A stretch of DNA of 64,000 nucleotides from Hyaloperonospora brassicae (Eukaryota > Oomycota > Peronosporomycetes > Peronosporales > Peronosporaceae). A program made the translations under genes and the position numbers. Of this stretch, positions 22,743 through 33,491 are shown piece after piece. The notes beneath the pieces were generated by a model, which was not told where the DNA came from, did not search any database, and worked only from the letters and a program-made list of their open reading frames with translations. The number at the start of each line of letters is the position of its first letter. Positions within the stretch are counted from its first letter, which is position 1. The stretch is taken from contig CANTFL010000198.1 of the NCBI GenBank assembly GCA_947650285.1, positions 119,231-183,230 on the forward strand, in the 5' to 3' direction.

Positions 22743-23093
22743 TTGTGTGTCTCTGCACCTGGTGATGACGTTTCGCTCATCACCTTGAAGTTGGAAGCGA
22801 CAAATGATTTGTCGGTTCGTGCCTTAGTATACTGTGGGGCGTCGAACAACTTTGTTCGTCGCCAGTCACTAGAGGGTCGCAGACTCAAGTTCGTTGAGCG
22901 CGACATTCCCCTCACGAGGATGACGGTGCGCCTTGCAACAAGCGCATCGATTACCGTTGAGAAACGTGTAGTAGGAATCCACTACACGTTAGAGGGCGAA
23001 CACAACGATGATGGCTTCATCGTGCTAGATCTGGATTTTAATTTTTTGTCATCCTGGTATTACCTTGGCTCAGAAAGTACGAGCCAAGAATGA
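22743..23093 (+). pseudogene. Retropepsin region of complete gypsy element
   Basis: The frame contains ALVYCGASNNFVRRQSLEG. The other copy has Asp where this one has Tyr (codon TAC at 22830-22832), so the catalytic aspartate is lost. In both copies the residue after it is Cys rather than Ser or Thr, which seems to be a family trait. The reading ends in a stop at 23093. Confidence 0.75.
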
Positions 23094-25373
23094 GCTGGCA
23101 GCATCGATCCGTGAAGATTTCTGCCGCTTGTTCATCAGATGGCCATCTGATGAACATCTTGGAGCGTCCACAAGCGTGTGGATGTACTGCAAATGAGTGC
23201 GATGGCCTCACTTGCGGTACGGTCGTTAGCAAGACTGCACAAGATCACAGTGTAGTTGATCACTACACTGTGGACCAAGATACCGGCGGTTGTACAGAGG
23301 TACAGGCGGCGCCGAAGGTCCACCACTCGAATAAGTCGAGTGGACCGGGACGTAAATGCACGCCTAGCGGGCGACATCCTAGCAAGAGTAAACCGGTTGC
23401 CCACAAGAGGCAACATGGAAATCCTAGGTCGACTGGAGGGTCGACCGTAGAGGATCGGTACCTGACTGTGGTTGCACAGCCACAGTCAGAAGACATCGAG
23501 GGAATAAGTCCTCACGTACTTGAGGAAGGAATTCCTCAAGAGTCACTTGCTGAAGGATTAGGTCTTCAGCAACCTGTGGAACGAAGTTCCCAGGAAGCAA
23601 CCGAGACGTTGAACGTCTTGGTTAATGACGGATCAAGCGTAGGCGCTTTTACGCTTGATCTGATTGTGCCTCCGAAGTTAACTTCTGAGATAACTCAGTT
23701 GCCAACGCTAGAACCGAAACGGTTCTTGCGTGATCTGCGTAGTGGCAAAGTCAAGCAGATCTGCATACTCGTCACAGAGGATGAGTATGTGGCCGATATT
23801 CGGTCGGCAACAGTATTTGCTGAGAACTAACGGGTTCTCAGCAGCTCATCGATGGAAGAAAGTGTCCTCGATGAGAAGACTCGGATTAAGCGATACACGT
23901 CTCAATACTGGAAGTCACATCAGGCAAATCATTTGTATAAGGATTTGATCGATTCAAGGATGTGTTTCCTGAAACCGTGCCTTGCGAAATACCCAAGGAC
24001 AAAGGTACTCGACACGATATCGAGCTCAAACCGGGCTCGAAGTACTGTGTCATGAAGCAGTGGCCACTGCCTCGTGAACAAGTACTAGCGATCGACAAGT
24101 TCTTTGCCGATCGCTTAGCAGCGGGCCATGTGAGGGAATCAACATCCCCTCACAGCTCTCCGACCTTCTGTGTGCGAAAGGCCACAGGAGGATGGCGGAT
24201 AGTGCACGCGTTCAACAAGTTGAATGCAGCAACGGTACCGTCTCAGACGCCGATACCGAGGATTGGCGTGATCATAGATGGTATGTGTAAGAGTACCGTC
24301 TTTTTGTCCATGGATCTGATGGATGGATTCTATTAGATCCTCATGCGTGAACGGGACATCCCGTTCACGGCAGTGAGCACCCCCAGCGGTATGTTGTGGG
24401 AGTAGCTAGTTATGCCACAGGGGCTGAGCAATGCCCCTGCAACATTCAACAGATGTGTCACAAATCTGTTGAGACCGGTGCGAGACTTCGCACCGAGTTA
24501 CTTCGACGATGTGTTCGTGTAAAGCCGGGCTCTGGACGTTAAGACGGACGTTGAGGCTCACAGAACTCACGTTCGTCAGGTTCTCTAACTTATGCGCAAG
24601 CATAAGTTGTACGCAAACCTCAAGAAGTGTATATTAGCGGCTAGCGAAATACCACTATTGGGTGCATCGTGGGTAAACACGGCGTACGTCCTGACCCCGA
24701 AAAAATCAAGGCGATCACCGACTGGCCAGTGCCAGTCGATGTAAAGGGACAAAGGAAGTTCCTTGGTCTATCGGCGTACTTGCACAAGTACTCGCGCAAC
24801 TACGCCTAAATGACGGTACATCTTTCTTGTTTACTCAAGAAAAATGTCAAGTGGTCATGGGACGCTGAGTGCCAGCGTCCCTTTGAAGGTATCAAGCGGA
24901 GCTTGATGCAGTCGCCGATCTTGGCGATTGCAGATCAGGACAGAACAATTCATGTGGTCTGTGACGCCAGCGATTTTGCAATTGGCTGTGCGTTAATGCA
25001 ATTTAAAGCAGATGGCGCAGAGCGCGTCATCTGTTATCAGTCGCGTCAGCTGCAGGCAGCTGAGCGCAATTACCCAGTGCATGACAAGGAACTCCTTGCC
25101 ATGAAATATGCACTGGCCAAGTTCCGGGTCTATCTGTTGGGAGATAGACCGTTCATCGTGTATACCGATCATACGTCACTACGCACGGCTGTAAACAGCC
25201 CACACCTCTCGCAGAGAATGGCAAGGCGGCTGTCATTTATTGCGGAGTACAACTTCTCCGTGGAGTATAAACCAGGACTCCTAAACGTCGTCGCTGATGC
25301 GCTTTCGCGCCGGCCCGATTTCGAGCCGGTCGCACATTTAACAGTGAGGATAAGCCCACCGTTGCGACATTGA
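23090..25373 (+). pseudogene. pol: linker, reverse transcriptase and RNase H
   Basis: The frame 23090-23830 is the protease-RT linker. RT follows in 23962-24336 (SPHSSPTFCVRKATGGWRIV, VFLSMDLMDGF), is cut by a TAG at 24334-24336, and further stops lie near 24403 and just after the catalytic SYFDDVFV near 24500-24523. The frame 24810-25373 is intact RNase H: HVVCDASDFAIGCALMQF, YPVHDKELLAMKYALAKFRV, YTDHTSLRTAV and VVADALSRRPD. RT is therefore dead while RNase H sequence is still well preserved. Confidence 0.88.
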
Positions 25374-26212
25374 GAGCCAGTGTTCCGTCGTCAAGTTTAC
25401 TTGACGACGTACGAAAGGCATACGCAGAAGATAAGAATCTTCTGCGATTAATGTATCATCTGGTGCATCCATCCAGTAAATCCATGAAGGATTTCCTGGC
25501 TTTGTGCCGATCCTCATCGGATCGGTACACAACGCGTAACGGACTGTTATATTATACAGCCGTTAACGGCGACACGCCTCGTGTCGTCGTCCCCACTCAT
25601 ACTGATTTGCGATTACGCATCATGTATGAGTGTCACGATACCCCAACAGGTGGCCATCGTGGGAGAGAAAAGACTTACTTCACGGTAAGTAGTGACTTTT
25701 ACTGGCCCCGCCAGTATCAGTTCGTACGCAAGTACATACGTGCTTGCGAGTTTGGTCAACGAATGAAGCCTAGTACTTCATCCCGTGCACCATTACAGCC
25801 TCTACCGGTCCCGGCAGAGTTCTGGCAGTCCGTTTCAATGGACTTTGTCTTCGGTTTTCCCGAAGACGCTCACAAGAATAATGGTATTCTTGTGTTCGTT
25901 GATCAATTTAGCAAGATGATGCATCTTGCTGCAGTGCCCGAGTCCATCACGGCACCCAGTTGTGCTCGTGTCTTTCTTGACACGATCTTTCGACTTCACA
26001 GGTTGCCCCGTGAACTAGTATCCGACCGTGACCCTCGATTCACGGCGGAATTTTGGCAAACCGTGTTCCGTTCTCTTGGAACACGGTTGAAGATGTCTAC
26101 TTCTGACCATCCGGAAACAGATGGTCATACGGAACGTGCGAACCGTGTCCTCGAAGAGATCCTTCGAGGATATGTCCACTCTTTCCGAGTTGAAGCGAAT
26201 TCCTTCCAATGA
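25370..26212 (+). pseudogene. Integrase, zinc-binding and catalytic core
   Basis: A 280-codon frame with the HHCC domain (H89 and H96; C126, but the second Cys is Gly129 in ACEFGQRMK) and the DDE core: D158 in SVSMDFVFGF, D219 in ELVSDRDPRF and E255 in DGHTERANRVLEE. The core triad is intact, the zinc site is not. A stop at 26210-26212 separates it from the C-terminal domain that follows. Confidence 0.85.
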
Positions 26213-26235
26213 TGTAATTCGCCATCAATAATTCG

Positions 26236-27010
26236 GTGCATGCTTCAACCCAGCACACACCGTTTTACGTGAATGGCCTACGCCATCCACGTGTTCCCGC
26301 CCTTCTACAGTGTGACTCTTGGATAAGGGGCGGAGGGACTCGCTCGAGCAAAAAACGATTTGGCTCTTGCTCATCACGTGTCGACGCTAACGTCGTCACG
26401 TATGATGCCGATGTCGATCAAGTCGACATCGATGAAGAAGATCACCTCAATATTAGCGATAACGCTATTATTGACTCGGATGATGATGAAGATGCTGGTA
26501 TATTCAGCATCTTCAACGATTATTCCAGCGAGGAAGAAGACAACCTCGCTGAAGAAGAGAACAATCTCTTAGCAGTGCGCACGAAGCGCACTGAAAGACA
26601 AAACAACGAGTCATCAGAGAACTTCCTGCTGACTCGAGAGGAGGTAGTCCGTTTCGTTCAGGACTCCATCGCAAATGCGGTGGACCGCCAGAAACGGAAC
26701 GCAGACAAGAATGGAAGAGCAAATGTTCTTTCATTTAAAATTAATGACCTAGTACTACTGTCTACGGTAAACTTGCCTGGACATGCAGTAACAAATGTCG
26801 GCAGTAGTAAACTACTGCCGAAATACGTTGGTCCCTTTCGAGTATTGCATCGCAAGGGCAATGCATACACACTCGAATTGCTACGTAGGATGCGCACGCA
26901 TCCTACGTTTTACGTGGGGCGACTCAGACCGTACTGTCGGTACGAGCCTTCTTCTTCCGATGAAGATAGCCCCCACGTTCAAGAACATCCATCAAGTTCT
27001 TGCGTTCGCG
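26236..27010 (+). pseudogene. Integrase C-terminal domain with acidic insert
   Basis: Continues the core with FYVNGLRHPRVPALL, then a long acidic linker (DIDEEDHLNISDN and similar), then the C-terminal SH3-like part: FKINDLVLLSTVNLPGHAV, KLLPKYVGPFRVLHRKGNAY, THPTFYVGRLRPY. The frame stays open to 27429, but beyond about 27010 the sequence is the mirror of an antisense frame and probably not native integrase. Confidence 0.75.
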
Positions 27011-28528
27011 CTCCAGACGATCCGTCTGGTCGCCCAGATATGATACCTCGGAACTTAACCGAGATATCTCCCCGCGAGCTGTCGCCAGCTCGCCGAATAG
27101 GGAGCGGACACCCCGCTCGACCTGAAGCTGCGCTGTGGCGCAATCGGGGCGGTCTCTCGCCTGATCAGCCTCGCGATCCTTGCTGTTCTTCCGCTCGGTA
27201 TCAGTCAAAGCGAAGCGCCGGTCGCGCTCGTGCTTCAAGTCATCGCGCAATTCATCGGTTGCGCGATCCATCTCGTAAGGGTCGAGATGGAGAACGGAAT
27301 CATCTGATGGAGGTCTTTTCTCCTCCACCACATTCTTTGGTGGATTCTCACGGTAGTCAACGCTTCCTAGTGGTGCGTATCTTGAATCACCGTGACGATT
27401 CAGGATCAAGGACGAGCTACCTCGTCTAGTGGCGGGGGTAACCACCCTCTTGGAACAGCTGGGAGCCCCGCTCTCAGCTGTTGATGGACGTTGAAGGTCT
27501 CTTCCGCCATTATGACGAGACTCATCCGATGAGTTCTCGGGCGCATCGGTAAACACGCGCCCTAGGCGCTTGTGGACGGATTGCAAGTTTGCCATCGCGT
27601 CACGCATCTCAGCCGAGATGTGCGCCCTTCCCCAGGGAAAACTTAGGGAGTACACATCCCTATGTGCACGTTGCGAGTTGTCGACACAGCTCGCACAAGG
27701 ATCCCCTCAATTGAGGCATGAAATGCCGGCCTCACTTGTCAGATTTTACAACAGGTACCTGGCACCGGTTGGCGTTCGCATTTCGAACCTGGGGCGTACT
27801 GCCTCAAGCTTCTTGAGCCACCCTTCTCGTCCAAAATTCTTTACGTTTTGGACGAACGCGTTCCACGCAGCCAAAAGCGAGGCCTTGTCAAGCTTTTGGT
27901 TGCCATTATACCATCGATGTCTAAGGAAGACATCGAGATAAAAGTCTTCCTCAGCGCGAAAGTTGCTCGAGCTGGGATCCAAGCCGTGAAGCTCATTCGA
28001 ATCGAATAAGGGTATTCGATGGTGTTGGCTTGTCTCGTGAGACAAGCTATTGATGAGCTGTTCAGGCAAATGCCACGGCTTCAGCTCATCACGCTTCACA
28101 GTGGTACCCTTGTCGGTACCACGGTTGTCAGTATGACGATGGCTTGCACCATTGTCAAGTCTGTCGTGCGGAGGAGCACGAGTTGATCGCGGTGATGATC
28201 AATCATACTCATCATCAGACTCGTCATCACTGCCGAACAGACTGTGTTGCAACTCACGAGTCCGTTCGTTCGGCAGTGGCCTTGGCGAATACTGAGGCGT
28301 CGCCGGTGATCGAGACGCCTCTGCAACATTGCCCGAGTCAGACACGTCTGACTCGCCAGAGTAGATGACCTCAATGTCGAAGTCAGCATGCGCACGCGGT
28401 GCTGTACCGCGTGCACCTTCAGCACCTCTTGCTGCAGGCGAAGAACGAGCAGCAGACGACGAATCGTCTGCCACAGAAGCTGGCACCGGCACAGACTCTG
28501 TGTGCCTTGAGTCACCCCGCATAGACAT
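26924..28528 (-). pseudogene. Antisense ORF inside gypsy element, three nonsense breaks
   Basis: From ATG 28528-28526 a single reading frame of 535 codons runs antisense to pol and up to the 3' LTR. It is interrupted only by TGA (28199-28201), TAA (27746-27748) and TGA (27707-27709), with no frameshift. The order is a Ser/Ala-rich acidic N-terminus (GSDDESDDEYD), a globular middle (FYLDVFLRHRWYNGNQKLDK, AWNAFVQNVKNFGREGWLKK), a short Cys-containing stretch (DPCASCVDN), and a long charged coiled-coil-like C-terminus (SRLSSEVSYLGDQTDRLERE). It overlaps the 3' end of pol. I do not recognise the product; an accessory protein made from an antisense transcript is an inference. Confidence 0.65.
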
Positions 28529-28649
28529 GTTAACTATGCGAGGTCAGGTCGAGTTATGAACGAAACTGACCCAACAAGTGCTCCCTGTCCCAATGGTGAC
28601 TAACGGGTGGCCGCCATTATTTTCGATAGTCACACGGTGACAATAAGTT

Positions 28650-28662
28650 AAGGGAGGGGTGA
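28650..28662 (+). promoter_or_regulatory. Polypurine tract before 3' LTR
   Basis: AAGGGAGGGGTGA directly abuts the TGTAAC start of the 3' LTR, the position and composition expected for the plus-strand primer of an LTR retrotransposon. Confidence 0.75.
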
Positions 28663-29053
28663 TGTAACGGGGCAGCCCGTTACATAGTAATGTCACTTTA
28701 AATAAAGTGACAATAAAGAATATTAAGTTGAATATTCTTTGAACAATATCACCGAAGCGATGATATTGAAGGGTCGACCAAAGAGTCTGTTCATTGGTTG
28801 ATATCTTGATGATATCAACCCACCAATCGCCGCAGGACGCGCGCAATGAGTGGTGACGAGACGTCACCATACACTCAGTTATATTAACATAATTAAGTCA
28901 GGTTAAACAGAGAGACAGTAGTTAAAAGGCTTAATTATATTAATACAACAGTTTTACTTTTCCCTTATCTACGCTTCCTTGTTTGCCTCGTGTACGTCTG
29001 TCGGGGCACCCAAACCCTTGCGTTAAGTTCACGCAAGGATGTGCCCCATTGCA
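28663..29053 (+). mobile_element. 3' LTR of the complete gypsy element
   Basis: Collinear with the 5' LTR, including the 5' palindrome and the CCCTTGCG..CGCAAGG hairpin. The terminal CCCCGTTACA has become CCCCATTGCA. Several other substitutions and short indels separate it from the 5' copy. Confidence 0.92.
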
Positions 29054-29058
29054 TCAGG

Positions 29059-30093
29059 CCTTTTGCTTTTCTATTTGCACGACACGCAGGCTCATAAACA
29101 TCTGACATGGCGTAAAATCGATTCTTGTCGCAAGGATGGCAGCTTTTAACGAAGCACTATGATGCAGGAGCTTACGTTTGACTGTGACTGTGTCAAGCAT
29201 CTGCCCGCAATCGATGGCATATATGCTTGGACAGCGCCAACATTCCTCTTCATTGCAAGTTTAGCTACAATGTACAGCCACACCATCCGAGCTGTGATCA
29301 GATGTGCGCAACGCACGTTTGTCAAGACAAAAGATGCTGCTACTTGTACACGCAGGGTTTGTCAGGTATGATACTCACTAGGTTCTACGAGCTGACTTTG
29401 GACGGCGTGTGCTTACTTTACATATCAATGGTTGATAAACGCTTACGCAGCGACAAGTACCTCCTTGCGCAACTCGGAGCATTGTACTACCAAACGACGG
29501 GCCAAGGAAGTGACTACCCACACAAACCTTCGTTTCTCCTACTTCTCCACCAAACCACGACTCGGGTGACCGAGCGAAAAGAGTTTTACGAGGCATGTCG
29601 ATGTCGTATCCAACGCACAAGCGAATGTCGTAATGACATGCTGCAGCAACCGCCAAGCGGAGCTACACTCATACGTCTTCTCCATTCAGTAGTAGGAATA
29701 CTGTGTACGCGAATAGGAACGTGCAGACAATTGTCAACGGGCCCAGTGTTTCTCGCGCAAAGTTATACATGGAGGCCGCGAGCTAACGTTTTCTTCACAT
29801 CATTAGACCGGTGGCGCGCGACTTGATACAATAGTCCGATCTCGCACATTGCTGTCCAGACACCGATTGAAGAACGTATCATCGTTCTCAGTGCGTATTT
29901 GCCAGGCATTTCTAAGTCGGCAACAACCACGTCCGCTCGGATGGAGACACAAACGTGTCGGGTATTCTAGCGTCTGACCCGCTGATCAGGCAACTACACG
30001 TCCACTAATCATGTCGATAAACAATATGTACAAACATGTTTGTGTTCCTGCATTGGCAGCGAATGTGTGCAACGTGCGAAAAGATAAGGTTTC
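29059..30093. other. Ambiguous region, possible unrecognised gene
   Basis: Open frames exist on both strands: + strand 29159-29371 (AWTAPTFLFIASLATMYSH, ending at a GTATGA donor-like site), + strand 29227-29826, and minus 29378-29656. None has a recognisable family or internal duplicate. The + strand 29159-29362 piece is the best exon candidate. I do not call a gene. Confidence 0.25.
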
Positions 30094-30447
30094 CTACTTG
30101 TCCCCATGCAAACTCAAGCTGCTAAACAATGTGCGAATTGTCGTGGACTCGATCGACTGTGTTATCAACTCACTCAGTGCAGGCACATGTTGTCTATCGA
30201 GCACAATTTGATTGTATGCCTTCGCTATCGTGATGACCCAAATCATCAAGCCAGCACTACCCAACACAAAAGCAGGCACCTTTTGTACGGGTTGTTGGTG
30301 CTGCTGCTGCTTCGAGAGGCGATCAGGCTGTCCAGTCGAAACATGGACGCCGTGTAGATAAGTCTCCTGCCAATGACCATTGTGCTCACGAGTCTTTGCT
30401 ACAGAGAACAGGACAGTGTTGAGGAGCTCATTCGGAGAAGGCTGCAT
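30094..30447 (-). CDS. Hypothetical protein with one membrane helix
   Basis: ATG at 30447 starts MQPSPNELLNTVLFSVAKTR and runs to a stop at 30094-30096, about 117 residues. A Gln-rich stretch (SKQQQHQQPVQK) precedes one hydrophobic helix (FVLGSAGLMIWVITIAKAYN), then a polar C-terminus. No family recognised. The frame is open upstream to 30528 without a better start. Could be one exon of a larger gene. Confidence 0.35.
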   Translation of the reverse strand: MQPSPNELLNTVLFSVAKTREHNGHWQETYLHGVHVSTGQPDRLSKQQQHQQPVQKVPAFVLGSAGLMIWVITIAKAYNQIVLDRQHVPALSELITQSIESTTIRTLFSSLSLHGDK

Positions 30448-30625
30448 CGTGCGTGCAGCAGTCGCTGCTCCCCCCCTCCTACAAGTGCAATACTGACTGT
30501 GGTGCGCTTTATTTTTGCGAGCGACCAAGCGAAAGTTAAGATCAAGCAGAGTTTTTGTTTTCGTTTTAGTTATTTCGAAAAAAAAGTCATAGCTACTTAC
30601 ACAATAGACAGCTGAGTGCGCTCAC

Positions 30626-31045
30626 TCAGTCAGTCGGCCCCAATAGAGATAGCGAGAGATAGATATAAACAGAGAGATAGAGAGAGCTGAAGACCAACTT
30701 GGCGGCCACGTATGGTGGTGTCGCTACCCCTTCTGCTCGTACTTTTAGTCGCCTTTTTACTTTTCCACGCCCTCCTTGTCTTTCTTGTCGTCGTCGTAGT
30801 AGTAGTAGTAGTCCCACTTTTTGTTTTGCGATGCATTCTTTAACACTTTTTTTGCACTTCATCTGCCTTATTCTGCAAGCTTTTGGCGAAACCTTCATCA
30901 CTTTTCGACTTTCGCAGTGTCTCACGAGTAAGTTAACCACCTGCTCCTCGGACATGCCCGCGGGCAAAGACGCTTTGCTGACCAACTTCCTGACTTGCTT
31001 TTCCATATCTTCTTCGGGCACGTCCTTTAGCTTAGATAGGTCCAT
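30626..31045 (-). pseudogene. Small charged hypothetical protein, probably frameshifted
   Basis: ATG at 31045 gives MDLSKLKDVPEEDMEKQVRK and SKASLPAGMSEEQVVNLL, clearly coding in character. Just afterwards the neighbouring frame (ETLRKSKSDEGFAKSLQNKA, then a stop) looks more native than the annotated one, suggesting a two-base insertion near 30915. The 3' part of the open frame runs into a GAGATA-type simple repeat (about 30642-30690). No family recognised. Confidence 0.35.
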
Positions 31046-31077
31046 GATAGAAAAATGGGGAAGACCCGCGCTCGGGG

Positions 31078-31609
31078 TGTAGCGGATCTACACAGCTCCT
31101 TAAGTCAGAGAAATACTTACCGCACTTACGAGCAACTTTGGTTCTACGAACCCGACTTAAAGAGTCAGCAGCTCCGAGAGCTAAGGGTTGGTTTTAAGAA
31201 ACCGACTTAAAGAGTCAACAAGCTCAAAGAGCTTACGGTCCCTGTTCCAGGGGGACCAAACGATTTAAAGAATCAAACGCATTAAGTGCACAAGGAGTAG
31301 CTGCCTTAACAAGGCGTTGCTACTTTCTTACGATCGCAAGACGCCTCAGAGAGGCACGTGTCTTTTGTTGATCAAAATGGGAACTGAATTTATATCTTCT
31401 TTAAACCTAAAAGAACACCGTAGAACAAAGTCATAACCTACTCACTCATGTCCTGAATAAACCTATTAAATAATCTCGTAATCAATGGTTGACAGACATC
31501 AGTCTTCAACAATTGATACTTGTGTTCTAATATTACTTTAAAGGAATTTCCATCCCTTGTGTGTACCACACCTATTGTCGACTACCAGTCGACGTGTAAC
31601 CCCGTTACA
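31078..31609 (-). mobile_element. Solo LTR with CGGGG target duplication
   Basis: On the + strand it begins TGTAGCGG and ends CCCCGTTACA, with CGGGG on both sides (31073-31077 and 31610-31614). Orientation is assigned from its similarity to the LTR fragment at 14380-14771. Its ends match the LTR ends of the complete gypsy element, but the body differs, so it is a sister LTR family. It inserted close to the 5' end of the small gene at 30626-31045. Confidence 0.8.
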
Positions 31610-31614
31610 CGGGG

Positions 31615-31995
31615 CTTATCGGTCTGCTGGCCTGCGTTTTGCGATCGGAGGCGACGGTCGGGTATTGGGCTAGCGCTACACGCGCAACAAAGGCAGCAAG
31701 CGGTATCATTAGGGACACCCAAAAGTGCATATTGTACAAGGCTATCTTCGCTCACACACTTAGGCTGGAAGCGGCAGGAGAGAAGCAAAGGCGAGGAAGG
31801 CTTAGCACGGCTTGTACACTGGAAGGCTGATTTTTATTGGCAGGTCGTGGTCGTCGTGTGGGTGTGCGATCGCCCGCGGATTTTCCCGCTTGTTCTTCAA
31901 TATTTCGTGGCCTGGACATGACCGAGACATTTGATTACGTAAGGATTGGACAGGAACTTGCTTGAGATCGTGAAAAGCGACTTCGGAAAACGAAC
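31615..31995. other. Unassigned sequence
   Basis: A + strand frame (31639-31830) reads smoothly but shows no motif. No repeat ends, RNA gene or splice model found. Confidence 0.3.
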
Positions 31996-33491
31996 AAATC
32001 CCGAAATAAGCAGTAAATTTGGGCAAAAGTCCTGAAACTAGCACCAATCATGAGACGAGTCAACATAGAGCACAGTTAATGTGATCCACACCATTTATTG
32101 ATGAGGACCACTCAATTTATTTGTGTGGTGTACTGGTAAAGTAAGAATCATGTAGGAACATAAATAGAGACACTACGGTTTCTAACAAAATGGCGATGAT
32201 TGATATGGAAGAGACTACGGTACCAATATACTGTCGAAGGGAAACATTATCCATACGGGCGCTGCTGCAACTGTATTTTACAGGACTACTGTTTAGATCT
32301 AAATCGACAGTGAAAGGTCAAGAGGTGTAGTGGTGGGAGCAAAACGTATGTGTGCCCACAAGACGGGTGCCCGTGGGGCGTCAGTATTCGTGACGAGTAC
32401 AGTAATTTCCGACAGTGCTTCAGACGAATTCCACCCGCGTGGGTCTATTGCCTTCATACTCAATCGAACATACTATGCATAGCTTTTATAACGAATGAAG
32501 ACAACAAATTTTTTGCCATGACGTTGCTTCAAAAATGCTTGCTTTATATTTTTATGAGTCGACCATCATAGCTTTCATGTACAGGAAACAAAATACATAA
32601 ACATTACGAGTGCAAACTTAACGGCTCTACAATGAAACTTCTCTCTCCCTTCACTTGCGGACATCCCTTGCTTCAATCATAAGCATCTTAGACGTTTTTA
32701 GCACGTACATTGTGCATCGGACCTTCCGTCTGAGCTCGGTGCTCACTTATTGCGCCGTCATTAAGCAATTTCAACGCCGCCCCTTGTTTCGCGACTTGAT
32801 CAGCCCTTTAATCCGATACCTGCTGGTAAAAAAAAGCAACGACGTCAGTACCACGTCAAACGTACATCTGAACTGGCGCCGATTGTTGGCAATCAACCTG
32901 CAAAGTATCAAACGAGATTTTCACGATCTTGACAGGTCCAATCTATTGCATGTTGCGGCCATGGAACTCCCAGCAATAAACAGCACATCAAATTGTTTTT
33001 AAACAAAAATAATTGCATAGTACGTCAATCTTCGTACTTATGCACAGTCTTGTGGGTTGTCTACAGTCTGATGATCACGCGCTGCGTCCCCTCCTCTGTC
33101 ACGTGCGTAGAAACAAACATAAACTCAGCTGCCTTTTCTAATTAAACGTGCAGATGAATTATCATTTCGTATTTTCTAAGCGCATAGCTTGCTTCCAGCA
33201 AGGATGTTAGTGCCATAGTAAGCAATGCCGAGTCCTTTGGCCTTCTTCGCAGGCGCTCGTGGGTCGCAAAATAAACAATGAGTCGTCCGTTTGCCAACTA
33301 AAGCCTGTTCAATGAGATCAAACCAAAAACCTCTAAAAAATAGAAAGCCTCTTAAATAATTACGCAGTTTCATTCAATGAGGTAGTTAGAAACGGTGTGG
33401 CCCACATTAACTGTGCTCTATGTTGGCTCGTCTCAGAACTGGTGCTGGTTCCAGGACTTTTGCGCAAATATACTACCAATTTCGGGATTTA
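31996..33491. mobile_element. DNA transposon remnant with ~100-bp terminal inverted repeats, MULE-like
   Basis: 31996-32096 and the reverse complement of 33388-33491 align well: AAATCCCGAAAT at the tip, then CAAAAGTCCTG, GAGACGAG, and CAACATAGAGCACAGTTAATGT. The enclosed 1.3 kb has only decayed coding traces; near 32345-32395 a + frame reads YVCPQDGCPWGVSI, reminiscent of the N-terminal zinc-binding region of MULE/FAR1-type transposases. Long inverted repeats also fit MULEs. I could not identify the 8-9 bp target duplication. Confidence 0.6.

Larger units (their letters stand above)
21070..29058 (+). mobile_element. Complete but inactivated Ty3/gypsy LTR retrotransposon
   Basis: The element spans 21075-29053, with LTRs 21075-21466 and 28663-29053 flanked by a perfect TCAGG duplication (21070-21074 and 29054-29058). 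Internal order is gag, protease, RT, RNase H, integrase, then a region whose coding potential is on the opposite strand. The order RT-RNase H-integrase defines Ty3/gypsy. The LTRs differ at many positions, so the insertion is not recent. gag and pol carry several stops, frameshifts and active-site changes. Confidence 0.93.

Noticed and set aside
26990..27429. Sense continuation of the integrase frame to 27429
   Set aside because: After the RLRPY motif the sense reading is Arg/Pro/Ser-rich and mirrors the antisense frame, so openness is probably a by-product.
29227..29826. 199-codon + strand frame
   Set aside because: Residue pattern is not convincing, the minus strand is open over much of it, and no family or splice model supports it.
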